Of a stretch of DNA of 64,000 bases, positions 1 through 9,035 are shown piece by piece. Positions within the stretch are counted from its first letter, which is position 1; every line of letters starts with the position of its first letter. Origin of the DNA: Saprospiraceae bacterium (GTDB taxonomy: Bacteria > Bacteroidota > Bacteroidia > Chitinophagales > Saprospiraceae). The stretch covers positions 24,404-88,403 of the forward strand of contig JABSSL010000001.1 of the NCBI GenBank assembly GCA_013214355.1. Direction: 5' to 3'. Below the pieces are notes generated by a model. The model did no database searches. It was not told the origin of the DNA and saw only the letters and a program-made list of their open reading frames with translations. A program made the translations under genes and the position numbers.

Positions 1-3000
1 AGCGATCCCATTGACGTTAGACTAAGCGGACAAATGGGTAGCAATTCCGCATGGGTAATCACGGATGACGCAGGAAATATCTTAGCATTACCTCCAGCTC
101 CACCATTTGACTTGGAAGGTGCAGGTGAAGGCGTTTGCCTAATCTGGTATCTACGTCATGATGGGGCAATTGACGGCCTCGAAATGGGTAATAATGCCAA
201 CGATCTCCGCGGCTGCTTTGATCTATCCAACCCCATCACCGTATATCGTGATGGTGTGGATGGTGGACATTTGACTACCGCAGGTGGAATGACCGAGAAA
301 ACCATATGTGCCGGTGATGGCGAATCTGATGCTTTTGGCGTGAATTTGACCGGAGTAGTCGGAGCAAATTCTGCTTGGGTAATTACGGATGATGCTTTAA
401 ACATATTAGCACTACCACCAGCTCCACCTTTCGATCTAGAAGGCGCAGGCCCAGGTACTTGCTTGATCTGGCACTTGAGTTTCGAAGATGGATTGATGGG
501 CGCGGCCGTAGGCATGAACGCAGCAGACTTGGATGGATGCTACGATCTTTCGAATCCAATTACAGTATACCGCCAAACTGGTGATGATTGTGACATGACT
601 TGTGATGTAGACGGAGGACATTTGACTACCTCCGGTGGAATGACTGAGAAAACAATCTGTGCCGGTGATGGCGAATCGGATGCCTTTGATGTGATGGTAA
701 CAGGACAATCTAGTCCTAGTTCTGCTTGGGTCATCACCGATGATGCAGGTAATATCCTTGCACTACCTCCTGCTCCACCTTTTGATCTAGAAGGCGCAGG
801 CCCAGGTACTTGCTTAATCTGGTATCTAGCCTTTGACGGAGAAATCACAGGGGCAGAAGTAGGAATGAATGCAGCGAACCTACAGGGTTGCTACGATCTT
901 TCTAACCCAATTACGGTATACCGTGAAACAGGGATAGATTGTGAAAATTGCAATGTAGACGGTGGATATATTTCTGATCGCTGGCTAAGAACTCAGCGCG
1001 TAATCTGTGCAGGTGATGGCACAAGCGATCCCATTGACGTTAGGTTAAGCGGACAAACGGGAAGCAACTCTGCCTGGGTAATCACGGATGACGCAGGAAA
1101 TATCTTAGCATTACCTCCAGCTCCACCATTTGATCTAGAAGGCGCAGGTCCTGGTACTTGCCTGATCTGGCACTTAAGCTACGACGGCATGATCAGTGGC
1201 GCGGAAGTAGGTATGAATGCCGCTGACCTGGAAGGATGCTATGACCTATCAAATCCATTTACTGTTTACCGAAATGGTGTGAATGGTGGTACCATTAGCA
1301 CCAATGATCCTACGCACATCTGTGCCGGTGATGGACAGGGTGATCCCATTGATGTATCTGTCGAAGGTGCTGAAGGACCCTACTCAGCTTGGGTTATCAC
1401 AGATGACGCAGGAAATATCTTAGCATTACCTCCAGCTCCACCATTTGACTTGGAAGGTGCAGGTGAAGGCGTTTGTCTGATCTGGTATGTACGCCATGAT
1501 GGAGCAATTGACGGCCTCGAAATGGGTAATAATGCCAACGATCTCCGCGGCTGCTTTGATCTATCCAACCCTATTACCGTATATCGTGACGGTGTGGATG
1601 GTGGACATTTGACTACCGCAGGTGGAATGACCGAGAAGACGATCTGCGCTGGTGATGGTTTTTCTGATGCCTTTGGCGTGAACTTGACCGGAGCAACAGG
1701 CGCGAATTCCGCTTGGGTGATTACTGACGATGCACTGAATATCTTGGCACTACCACCAGCTCCACCTTTCGATCTAGAAGGCGCAGGCCCAGGTACGTGC
1801 TTGATCTGGCACTTGAGTTTCGAAGATGGATTGATGGGCGCGGCCGTAGGCATGAACGCGGCTGATTTGGATGGATGCTACGATCTTTCTAATCCAATTA
1901 CCGTATACCGCCAAACTGGTGATGATTGTGACATGACTTGTGATGTAAGCGGAGGACATTTGACTACTTCCGGTGGCATGACCGAGAAAACAATCTGTGC
2001 CGGTGATGGCGAATCTGATGCCTTTGATGTAATCATTAGTGGCCAATCCAGCAGCAATTCTGCTTGGGTGATTACTGATGATGCCCTTAATATCTTGGCA
2101 CTACCTCCAGCTCCACCTTTCGATCTAGAAGGTGCTGGTGATGGTACGTGCTTGATCTGGTACCTGGCCTATGATGGAGAGATCATGGGGGCAGAAGTTG
2201 GAAAGAATGCAGCTGACTTAGCAGGTTGCCTTGAACTATCAAATCCGATCACAGTATACAGAAATGGAGTAGATGGTGGACACCTTACCACGGCAGGTGG
2301 TATGACCGAAAAAACCATCTGCGCAGGAGATGGCGAATCTGATGCCTTTGACATTAGTTTGAGTGGTGTTTCCGGTGCTAACTCTGCCTGGGTCATTACT
2401 GATGATGCCTTGAACATCTTGGCTTTGCCTCCAGCTCCACCATTTGATTTGGAAGGCGCAGGTGCGGGTACTTGCTTGATCTGGCACTTGAGTTTTGAAG
2501 ATGGATTGATGGGCGCGGCCGTAGGTATGAACGCGGCTGATTTGGATGGATGCTACGATCTTTCGAATCCGATCACAGTATACCGTGAAACTGGAGAAGA
2601 CTGTGAGACTACCTGTGACGTAGACGGTGGACACATTTATACCAATGACGCTACTACTATCTGCGCAGGTGATGGAGAAGATGATTTCGTTGATGTAAAC
2701 TTGAGCGGTGCCGATGGCCAGAACTCCGCATGGGTAATCACTGATAATGACGGATATATTCTTGCCTTACCAGCGGCTCCACCATTCAACTTCGAAGGCG
2801 CAGGTGCAGGTATATGTCTAATCTGGCACTTGAGTTTTGATGGAGAAATTAGTGGCGCGGAAGTAGGTGCCAACGCGGCAGACTTGGAAGGTTGCTACGA
2901 ATTGTCAAACTCTATCAAAGTGGTAAGAAGAACCTCTGGTCACGCTTGTGGACGCTACAATAACAATAGCCACAGCTTGACGGTAGATCTTGCACCAAAC

Positions 3001-3234
3001 CCAGTGAGCAGTGACCTACGAGTAGACATCACTATCGGTGAAGGTGGAAACTTCCGAACCAGCTCAATCGAAATCTTGACGGCTGTAGGCCGTAGAGTAT
3101 TCCGTAGAACAGAAGCAACTTACGATGGCGATAACCGAGTAAACATTAATGTATCGGATCTTCAGCCTGGCGTATACTTCTTACGTGTAAGAAATGGCAG
3201 CCAGCGCGAAGTTGTTCGCTTCGTAAAACAATGA
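1..3234 (+). CDS. Repetitive T9SS-exported cell-surface protein, 5' partial
   Basis: The reading frame is already open at base 1 and the first ATG (34) lies inside a module, so the gene starts upstream of the window. The visible 1077 residues hold nine copies of a module that begins SAWVITDD.xNILALPPAPPF and continues with GAG.GTCLIW, a GM/NNAADL..GCYDLSN stretch and ITVYR. Linkers between copies carry DGGHLTT and ICAGDG. Each module has two conserved Cys plus one in ICAGDG, which would suit disulfides in an exported protein. The last ~85 residues (from about base 2985) form a Por/T9SS C-terminal sorting domain (APNPVSS ... LQPGVYFLRV ... RFVKQ), so I infer export across the outer membrane and cleavage or surface attachment. 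The function of the modules is unknown to me; adhesion or a structural surface role is a guess. Confidence 0.85.
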   Translation, partial: SDPIDVRLSGQMGSNSAWVITDDAGNILALPPAPPFDLEGAGEGVCLIWYLRHDGAIDGLEMGNNANDLRGCFDLSNPITVYRDGVDGGHLTTAGGMTEKTICAGDGESDAFGVNLTGVVGANSAWVITDDALNILALPPAPPFDLEGAGPGTCLIWHLSFEDGLMGAAVGMNAADLDGCYDLSNPITVYRQTGDDCDMTCDVDGGHLTTSGGMTEKTICAGDGESDAFDVMVTGQSSPSSAWVITDDAGNILALPPAPPFDLEGAGPGTCLIWYLAFDGEITGAEVGMNAANLQGCYDLSNPITVYRETGIDCENCNVDGGYISDRWLRTQRVICAGDGTSDPIDVRLSGQTGSNSAWVITDDAGNILALPPAPPFDLEGAGPGTCLIWHLSYDGMISGAEVGMNAADLEGCYDLSNPFTVYRNGVNGGTISTNDPTHICAGDGQGDPIDVSVEGAEGPYSAWVITDDAGNILALPPAPPFDLEGAGEGVCLIWYVRHDGAIDGLEMGNNANDLRGCFDLSNPITVYRDGVDGGHLTTAGGMTEKTICAGDGFSDAFGVNLTGATGANSAWVITDDALNILALPPAPPFDLEGAGPGTCLIWHLSFEDGLMGAAVGMNAADLDGCYDLSNPITVYRQTGDDCDMTCDVSGGHLTTSGGMTEKTICAGDGESDAFDVIISGQSSSNSAWVITDDALNILALPPAPPFDLEGAGDGTCLIWYLAYDGEIMGAEVGKNAADLAGCLELSNPITVYRNGVDGGHLTTAGGMTEKTICAGDGESDAFDISLSGVSGANSAWVITDDALNILALPPAPPFDLEGAGAGTCLIWHLSFEDGLMGAAVGMNAADLDGCYDLSNPITVYRETGEDCETTCDVDGGHIYTNDATTICAGDGEDDFVDVNLSGADGQNSAWVITDNDGYILALPAAPPFNFEGAGAGICLIWHLSFDGEISGAEVGANAADLEGCYELSNSIKVVRRTSGHACGRYNNNSHSLTVDLAPNPVSSDLRVDITIGEGGNFRTSSIEILTAVGRRVFRRTEATYDGDNRVNINVSDLQPGVYFLRVRNGSQREVVRFVKQ
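46..2940 (+). repeat. Nine tandem coding modules, 315-351 bp each, with a higher-order duplication
   Basis: Modules start (first codon of SAW) at 46, 370, 721, 1069, 1384, 1708, 2059, 2383 and 2725. Period lengths are 324, 351, 348, 315, 324, 351, 324 and 342 bp. Modules 1-2 and modules 5-6 are nearly identical at the nucleotide level with a constant offset of 1338 bp, which suggests duplication of a block of modules. The last module (2725) is the most divergent (DNDGYILALPAAPPF). Confidence 0.9.
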
Positions 3235-3361
3235 TTGTAAGTTGAAAGTGTGAAATGCGAAGTCGGAAAACCAGATAGACAGTTAAGGATTTTCCCTCTT
3301 CCGATTTTGCGCTTCCGATTTTGAACATAAATGCTTAGTAATTGCTGACAATTGATGTGAC

Positions 3362-3390
3362 GCCCGCCTCTTCGGAGGCGGGCTTTTTTA
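3362..3390 (+). terminator. Intrinsic terminator of the repeat protein gene
   Basis: A perfect 9-bp GC-rich stem (3362-3370 with 3375-3383) closed by a TTCG tetraloop is followed by seven T. It lies 127 bp after the stop codon of the upstream gene. This is the clearest rho-independent terminator in the window. Confidence 0.92.
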
Positions 3391-3542
3391 TTTCCCCTCC
3401 TACCAAGCTCCTCTAAGCCCTTCACCCATCCTTACCAAATATACAGTCAGACCTACCAAGTGTTCAGTGCTCATTGTAACCCAAGCAAAAAGCCAATAGA
3501 CTTGTACTCAAGAAATGCAATTAACAACAAAAGATACAAGTC
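3391..3542. other. Intergenic stretch before the TlpA-like gene
   Basis: Together with the terminator and trailer (3235-3390) this makes a 308-bp gene-free gap. I see no coding frame, RNA gene or strict TAnnTTTG box in it. The sequence just before the ATG at 3543 is A-rich with no Shine-Dalgarno motif, which is usual for Bacteroidota. Confidence 0.5.
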
Positions 3543-4661
3543 ATGAAAAACATCAAATTTATCCTTTTCGCACTCTTATTATTCCCCCTGCTTTCCGCAC
3601 ATGGCCAACAAGTAGAGCAAATAGTACAACAATACAAAAACGCGCTTTCTACTATCGAATCTATTGATTGTAAAGTGGAACAACTCGACACCTTTGTAAG
3701 CGGACACGTTTGGCACTATCACGGACAATTGGCCATGCTCCGCAAGCCATCCGATGCGCTGTTCGGTTTTCAATTCAAAGCTTCAAAAACAGTGGGTGGT
3801 GAAGCCTTATACGATGGCTTATCCGAATTCCAAATCGACCATAAAGCCAAGTCTTACGAATTAAACACCATGCCACAATCCTATATCACCGGTTCTCCAG
3901 GTGGTCAGCTCGTAGTACCGGAACTAATGAACTACCAAGATGAAGAAACCACGCCTGAATTACAGCAAAATGAGCAATACTTCATTCTTCGCTATCAATA
4001 CCCAGATTTAGAAGAATACGATGTACGCCAGCGAGAGAAGAAAATTTTCCTAGACAAGACCACTTTCTTACCTGCTAAAGTCATTGAACGTCAAGTATCA
4101 CTGGACAAAAAGCAAGTTATGACTCGAATCATTACCGACGTAACACTGAATAAGCCAGAACACCTGCAAGCCTTTGTAAAGAACTTCTTGGAGGATTACA
4201 AGGTGGAGATAGAAGAATCAGACGAAAATATCCATGAACACCTCCTACAAACTCAGGTGAAGGATTTCCAGCTAGAAACCTTTACCGGGCGGAACATTTC
4301 AACCCGACCATCAGCATCTAAAGTGTTGTTGCTCGACTTTTGGGAAGTGTGGTGTGGTCCTTGCGTACAGTCTATGCCTAAAGTTCAAGCATTGGCAGAC
4401 AAGTATGAAGATGAAGGCTTGGAGGTTATTGCAGTATTGATGGATAAAAACAGCCAAGACAGCGCTGAAAAGTTACTCAAAAAGAAAGGAATCGATCTCA
4501 TACAGGCTTTTGGTAACCAGGATATCCGAGAATATTTCAGGGTTCTAGGCATTCCACAATATGTCTTGATTGATGGAGAAGGTACCATCCGAAAGATCTA
4601 TCAAGGCTATCATAAAAGAATGGAAAAAGAAGTGCAATCTCTATTGGCAGAAGTTAAATAG
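3543..4661 (+). CDS. TlpA-family thiol-disulfide protein with N-terminal LolA-like domain
   Basis: A 372-residue protein with a signal peptide (about residues 1-21, ending AHGQ). Residues ~25-225 look like the LolA/LolB-type or DUF2092-like fold found before thioredoxin domains in Bacteroidota. Residues ~235-372 are a TlpA-like thioredoxin domain with the redox motif WCGPC at 270-274 (Cys271, Cys274) and the cis-Pro region GIPQYVLID near the end. It should act in the periplasm as a thiol reductase or disulfide exchanger; its partner is unknown. It is followed by a small secreted protein and by a sensor kinase whose extracellular part resembles a cysteine-less relative of this family, so a shared pathway is plausible. 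The start ATG at 3543 gives an ideal signal peptide. Confidence 0.85.
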   Translation: MKNIKFILFALLLFPLLSAHGQQVEQIVQQYKNALSTIESIDCKVEQLDTFVSGHVWHYHGQLAMLRKPSDALFGFQFKASKTVGGEALYDGLSEFQIDHKAKSYELNTMPQSYITGSPGGQLVVPELMNYQDEETTPELQQNEQYFILRYQYPDLEEYDVRQREKKIFLDKTTFLPAKVIERQVSLDKKQVMTRIITDVTLNKPEHLQAFVKNFLEDYKVEIEESDENIHEHLLQTQVKDFQLETFTGRNISTRPSASKVLLLDFWEVWCGPCVQSMPKVQALADKYEDEGLEVIAVLMDKNSQDSAEKLLKKKGIDLIQAFGNQDIREYFRVLGIPQYVLIDGEGTIRKIYQGYHKRMEKEVQSLLAEVK

Positions 4662-4707
4662 TCTAATACACCTAAAACCCTTATTCACACTTAAAAAGTT
4701 AAGAAAG

Positions 4708-5412
4708 ATGAACACCAAAGCAATCAGCATCCTCATTCTTTTCATCACTATGACTTTAGCCACCCTGCAAGCCCAGGAGGTAAGACCCGATGGAAGACTT
4801 CAGCTCTTGAAGGAGGACAGCCAAAACAGCTACGAGTCCAATAGCATTACCAATTTAGATCTGCTCCAGGCCCTAGATTTTGCTGGTATCCAAATCAAAA
4901 AATTTAATCTAGGTGAATTCCAGGAACGATACCAGCTCCATTTAATCACCGAAACCTACAAAGATGATAAAGTAGTAAAGACCGACACGATTTTCTCCGG
5001 AGATAATAGATATCACCATTTCCAGGCCGGTGAAGAAGATTATTTTTACGACTACCTTGACCAACTGAAATTCATCACCAAAGACGATGATAGCAAGAGT
5101 GAAATTCGATTACACACCTATGCCATGTCGACGAAGTTCAAGATAGAACTTGAGAAATGGGATGATCGCCAGTTTTACAATTGGCGCTCTTTCGGCGAAA
5201 CAACGTGGAAACTCAACAAAAAGGTACCTTTAATGGTCTTTGCTTCTTCTTGGGAAGACAAACACTACAACTTCCATCGCTTCTGCGGAACCGTCATTCT
5301 AGAAGAAGGAGAAGAAGGGACAGAAGAGCTCTTGCAAGAATCACCTACTTATGTACTCATTAGTTATATTGTTACGCCCATGCCCGTTACCGATGAAGAA
5401 AATGGTGATTAA
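4708..5412 (+). CDS. Secreted protein of unknown function
   Basis: The open frame extends upstream to 4570 inside the previous gene, but the ATG at 4708 gives a clean signal peptide (MNTKAISILILFITMTLA..LQAQ) and a 46-bp gap, so I use it. The mature part (about 210 residues) is acidic and aromatic-rich, with no Cys pair and no motif I recognise. It includes a segment KDDKVVKTDTIFSGDNRYHHF and ends in an acidic tail. Its position between a TlpA-like thioredoxin and a LytS-type kinase, all in one direction with short gaps, suggests an operon and a possible periplasmic accessory role. That role is inferred from context only. Confidence 0.7.
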   Translation: MNTKAISILILFITMTLATLQAQEVRPDGRLQLLKEDSQNSYESNSITNLDLLQALDFAGIQIKKFNLGEFQERYQLHLITETYKDDKVVKTDTIFSGDNRYHHFQAGEEDYFYDYLDQLKFITKDDDSKSEIRLHTYAMSTKFKIELEKWDDRQFYNWRSFGETTWKLNKKVPLMVFASSWEDKHYNFHRFCGTVILEEGEEGTEELLQESPTYVLISYIVTPMPVTDEENGD

Positions 5413-5465
5413 TGAAGGCCATTTAAAACTACCGAACCGGAGCGTTTACAAGTTTATCAACAAGC

Positions 5466-8285
5466 ATGCTAATCATGATTAGGACATTATGGGGTTTCCT
5501 CTTCTTGACCTTAAGTACAATTATGGTATCTGGTCAGTCTGTAGAGGAATCCCTACGTACGGGGGACAGCCTGGAGATAGAGTGGATTCAACAAAGACAT
5601 CTATCTAAAAATGGATCGATAGCAGGTAGCTATCCACTGTTCCCTGATCAATTAAAGGCTGGAGAATATGATATGCGGATAGGTCTTAGGCTATTCAAGG
5701 ATGCTAAGGCAGGGTTAAGCGCTAGAGTTACCCACATCAGTTATATTGAATTGCCTCCCTTAGCACAAGGTTCAACTTATGCTACAGCGGCAAAAATCAG
5801 TCAACCCATTTTCCTGGATACGCGCTTTCAAGATGCTTATTTCAACCCACAGCTGTTCCTTTTTGATGCGCTTTTGCAGCATGATTTCCCCATCTCTTGT
5901 AAGCCCGAAGTCATCAGTGAATCTCTATCCAATTTTTCCAAAAAAATCAATCAACTTCTTCCTTCCTCTGGCCTGATAGATGCTCAGGTAGAATGGTTGC
6001 AAGAAACAGAACTATCTGAGGTATTTAGCTCAACATCTTTAAGTCACTTCTTCTGTGAACTATTACAGCAGGAGATTCCTGAGATGGAGACTCCAATTCG
6101 CCTCACCGCTCGGAAGGCGACCTCTCATTCCTACATAGACTTTTGGGAAGTAAATCTGCCAGCTCGTATGTGTGTTCTTCGTGGCCAAATACAGAATCAG
6201 GCTACCGAAGAAGTCAGAGTCAAATACTTCCGAGAAGGAGACTGGCCCTCCTATTGGCGGGATAGTCTGATACGATTGGATGAGAATGGTCTTTTTGAAC
6301 TGGCTTTTCCATTAGATAGGCGACGCATAGTTTCGGTTTTTCATGGCTACCAGACGATGCGCTTCTACGTAGAGCCAGGAGATACGCTTGCGTTTCAAAC
6401 GGATGCCAACACCTTTTATCGAGCCATGTCCTACGAGGGAAAGGGAGCCGCCGACAACCAATTCCTCTTGGACTTTTATCATGAAATGCGCGGGGACACC
6501 CTATTTAGTAGTTACGATTTTAACTTGCTAGAAAAGGAACCTAAGCCCTACTTCGACAAGATAGAAGCTAAGAAAAAAAGCGAATTAACCTTCTTAGAAG
6601 GCTACCAATCGAATGTTCGTCCAGAATTACTGTCCCACATGGATCGGTACATTCGCATAGAACACGCCTCCAAACAATGGGAAGCTGCCTACCGGTTTAT
6701 CATAGAAGGAAACATTGAGCTAGAGCGCAAATTGATTCAGTATTTACAATCGCTCGGATCCCTCCTATATAGACTCCCCAAAGACAGAACCTTCGATTTT
6801 GATGTAGAAGAATTCTTAGCCTTACAATACTACCTACTGACCCAAAACTATCAAGCTAGTGAACTAAACAGCTCAAAGGAGTTGCATCTAGCCCAACTTC
6901 TCCTGGGCAAAGAGACTTTCGTACGACACACGGCTATGCAGTTATTCCGATTTCATGAGGAATACGATCAACTTACTCGTAGCCGGGAATTCCAGCTGGA
7001 TCAACTTTTATCCATCACCAGAGATTCTCAACTCATCGAGGAATTGTTAGTTTTCACTCGAGAAAAAAAGGATCGAACTCCGCCGGTTGGATATAGAATA
7101 CTAATTACTGGCAAACCAGCACCAGCATGGAGTTTCGTTGATCGGGAAAGTGTTAGGGTAAGCCTAGAGGACTTTAGAGGAAAACAATTATTGCTGCACA
7201 TCGGCTGGGAAGATCTCTTAGACCTAGCCGTCGCTGACCTTGATACCCTAAAAGCGCAATCGGAAGTACTCCCTACAATTGTCCATTTAGTTACAGCGCC
7301 AAGCAAAGAGCAATTCAGTCGCAGTATAGCGGGAAAAGAAGGCCTATTTGTCTACGTACCACCGGAAGACATGGCTAAACTCCGAGAGGACTACCGAGTG
7401 GATAACCGCACGAACCACTATTTCTTAATTGATGAAGAGGGGAATGTCCTCGCCAACAATAGGGCAATGGGTACCGCTCAAAAGATGAGAGGTACCTGGG
7501 GTAAACTGGCAAAACAAACCGCCTCGAAAGCCTGGACGCCCGAACAGCGCCTGCAGTTTTGGCAAAGCCTGGGGATCGGAGCACTTATCTTGCTATTGAT
7601 CAGCAGTTTGATCCTCTGGCAGAGACGAATTAGTATGCGGCGTGATCAGCGGCGGCGGCAGTTACTAGAGGTGGAACTGAGAGGTATCCGCTCGCAGATG
7701 AATCCACATTTTCTTTTTAATGCTATGAGTTCCATTCAAAATCTCATTCGGAAAAAGGAGCAGGAAAAAGCAGATATCTACCTAGGTCAATTCGCTGGTT
7801 TGATGCGTAAGACCCTGCGAAATACAGCGGAAGAATATATTCCTCTAAGCGATGAAATTGACATGCTGGAACAATACTGTAGCCTCGAAAGCCTCCGTCA
7901 CCCCTTTAGCTACGAGTTTCAACTGGATGAAAGGGTTGATGTACATAATACCTATATACCAAGTATGATCCTGCAACCCATCATTGAAAATGCGATTATC
8001 CATGGCCTTAGCCCATTAACCGAAGCGCGCCAACTAATTGTCAAGATCTCCCCTAGCCCTTCCGGCTTATATTGTCAGGTGATGGATAATGGGGTGGGCA
8101 TACTAGCAGCACAGGCTCATGTGCAGGATAAGGAACGTAAAAGTTACGGCATGAAGCTAGTTCGCCAGCGCCTAGATTTACTAGGTCTAAATAGTGATAA
8201 ACACTTCAGCATTCAAGACCGCAGCCAACTTCAACCTCCTAGCCAAGGAACCCTTGTAACCTTAACTATTCCGACAGAACAATGA
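5466..8285 (+). CDS. LytS-type sensor histidine kinase with TlpA-like, cysteine-less extracellular region
   Basis: A 939-residue protein. The start is at 5466 or, equally likely, at the ATG at 5475; both give a signal peptide or first membrane segment ending near VSGQS. Residues ~235-340 resemble the DUF4369-type beta domain of Bacteroidota TlpA reductases (RGQIQNQ ... FYVEPGDTLAF ... GKGAADNQFLLDF). Residues ~545-680 resemble an AhpC/TlpA thioredoxin fold (ITGKPAPAWSF ... SLEDFRGKQLLLHIGW ... YFLIDEEGNVLANNRA), but the WCxxC position reads IGWEDLLDLA (about 579-588), with no Cys. A membrane helix lies at ~700-720. The kinase core follows: a His_kinase (LytS) box QMNPHFLF with His748, and an HATPase N-box QPIIENAIIHG with Asn842, then NGVGI and GTLVTLTIP. 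It overlaps the response regulator gene by 4 bp, so the two are translationally coupled. Confidence 0.88.
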   Translation: MLIMIRTLWGFLFLTLSTIMVSGQSVEESLRTGDSLEIEWIQQRHLSKNGSIAGSYPLFPDQLKAGEYDMRIGLRLFKDAKAGLSARVTHISYIELPPLAQGSTYATAAKISQPIFLDTRFQDAYFNPQLFLFDALLQHDFPISCKPEVISESLSNFSKKINQLLPSSGLIDAQVEWLQETELSEVFSSTSLSHFFCELLQQEIPEMETPIRLTARKATSHSYIDFWEVNLPARMCVLRGQIQNQATEEVRVKYFREGDWPSYWRDSLIRLDENGLFELAFPLDRRRIVSVFHGYQTMRFYVEPGDTLAFQTDANTFYRAMSYEGKGAADNQFLLDFYHEMRGDTLFSSYDFNLLEKEPKPYFDKIEAKKKSELTFLEGYQSNVRPELLSHMDRYIRIEHASKQWEAAYRFIIEGNIELERKLIQYLQSLGSLLYRLPKDRTFDFDVEEFLALQYYLLTQNYQASELNSSKELHLAQLLLGKETFVRHTAMQLFRFHEEYDQLTRSREFQLDQLLSITRDSQLIEELLVFTREKKDRTPPVGYRILITGKPAPAWSFVDRESVRVSLEDFRGKQLLLHIGWEDLLDLAVADLDTLKAQSEVLPTIVHLVTAPSKEQFSRSIAGKEGLFVYVPPEDMAKLREDYRVDNRTNHYFLIDEEGNVLANNRAMGTAQKMRGTWGKLAKQTASKAWTPEQRLQFWQSLGIGALILLLISSLILWQRRISMRRDQRRRQLLEVELRGIRSQMNPHFLFNAMSSIQNLIRKKEQEKADIYLGQFAGLMRKTLRNTAEEYIPLSDEIDMLEQYCSLESLRHPFSYEFQLDERVDVHNTYIPSMILQPIIENAIIHGLSPLTEARQLIVKISPSPSGLYCQVMDNGVGILAAQAHVQDKERKSYGMKLVRQRLDLLGLNSDKHFSIQDRSQLQPPSQGTLVTLTIPTEQ

Positions 8286-9034
8286 GTAATATCCGTGCCC
8301 TAATTGTTGATGACGAAGCGAACAACCGAGAAAACCTTCGTCTTGCCTTAGAAAGCTATTGTAAAGAAGTGGAGGTGGTCGGTGAGGCCGACTCAGCCAT
8401 GACCGCCATGGATCAGATTAAAGCGCTAAAACCTGCCCTGGTCTTTCTGGATATTGCTATGCCGATGGGTAGCGGTTTTGATTTGCTAGAAAGTCTGCCG
8501 CAAATTGATTTTGACATCATCTTCGTAACAGCCTATGATCAATATGCGATCCGGGCTATTAAATTCGCCGCCGTCGACTATCTCCTTAAGCCCATTAATG
8601 CTTTAGAATTAAAGAAGGCAGTAGATCGGGTAGTGAACAAACAGCTGCAACAAAACCAAAAAGATCAGTTGGAAACCTTACTACACAACTTGCAGCAACA
8701 AGAAAAGAAAATTGCCCTACCACAATCCGATCACATCGAATTCGTAGCGGTCAACAACATCATCCGCTGCCAAGGCGATCGGAACTATACGCACTTCTTC
8801 CTCAAGGATGGACGGAAACTGCTCGTCTCCCGCACGCTCAAGGAATACGTAGCCCTACTGGAAGAACAATCCTTCTACCGAGTACATCAATCTCACCTAG
8901 TAAACCTCAACTACATCCAGAAATACAGTAAAAGAGATGGCGGACTACTAATCACTGCTGACAATGCCAAAATTCCAGTAGCCCGCGCCCGAAAGGAGCA
9001 ACTATTAGCTCGACTGATGGAAAGGGATCAATAG
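8282..9034 (+). CDS. LytTR-family response regulator
   Basis: A 250-residue protein with a receiver domain (residues ~4-120: acidic pair DDE at 10-12, phospho-acceptor Asp57 in VFLDIAMP, Thr83 in FVTAY, Lys103 in LLKPI) and a C-terminal LytTR DNA-binding domain (~150-248: HIEFVAVNNIIRCQGDRNYTHF, LVSRTLKEY, FYRVHQSHLVNLNYI). It starts on the ATGA overlap with the kinase gene and is almost certainly that kinase's partner. Targets are not visible; the neighbouring TlpA/secreted-protein genes are candidates. It ends 1 bp before the convergent S41 protease gene. Confidence 0.95.
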   Translation: MSNIRALIVDDEANNRENLRLALESYCKEVEVVGEADSAMTAMDQIKALKPALVFLDIAMPMGSGFDLLESLPQIDFDIIFVTAYDQYAIRAIKFAAVDYLLKPINALELKKAVDRVVNKQLQQNQKDQLETLLHNLQQQEKKIALPQSDHIEFVAVNNIIRCQGDRNYTHFFLKDGRKLLVSRTLKEYVALLEEQSFYRVHQSHLVNLNYIQKYSKRDGGLLITADNAKIPVARARKEQLLARLMERDQ

Positions 9035-9035
9035 T

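Noticed and set aside
156-2873. Many antisense ORFs opposite the repeat protein gene, some sharing a similar start (MPTAAPINPSSKLKC)
   Set aside because: They repeat because the coding strand repeats; they have no start signals, and the plus frame has the T9SS tail and conserved modules.
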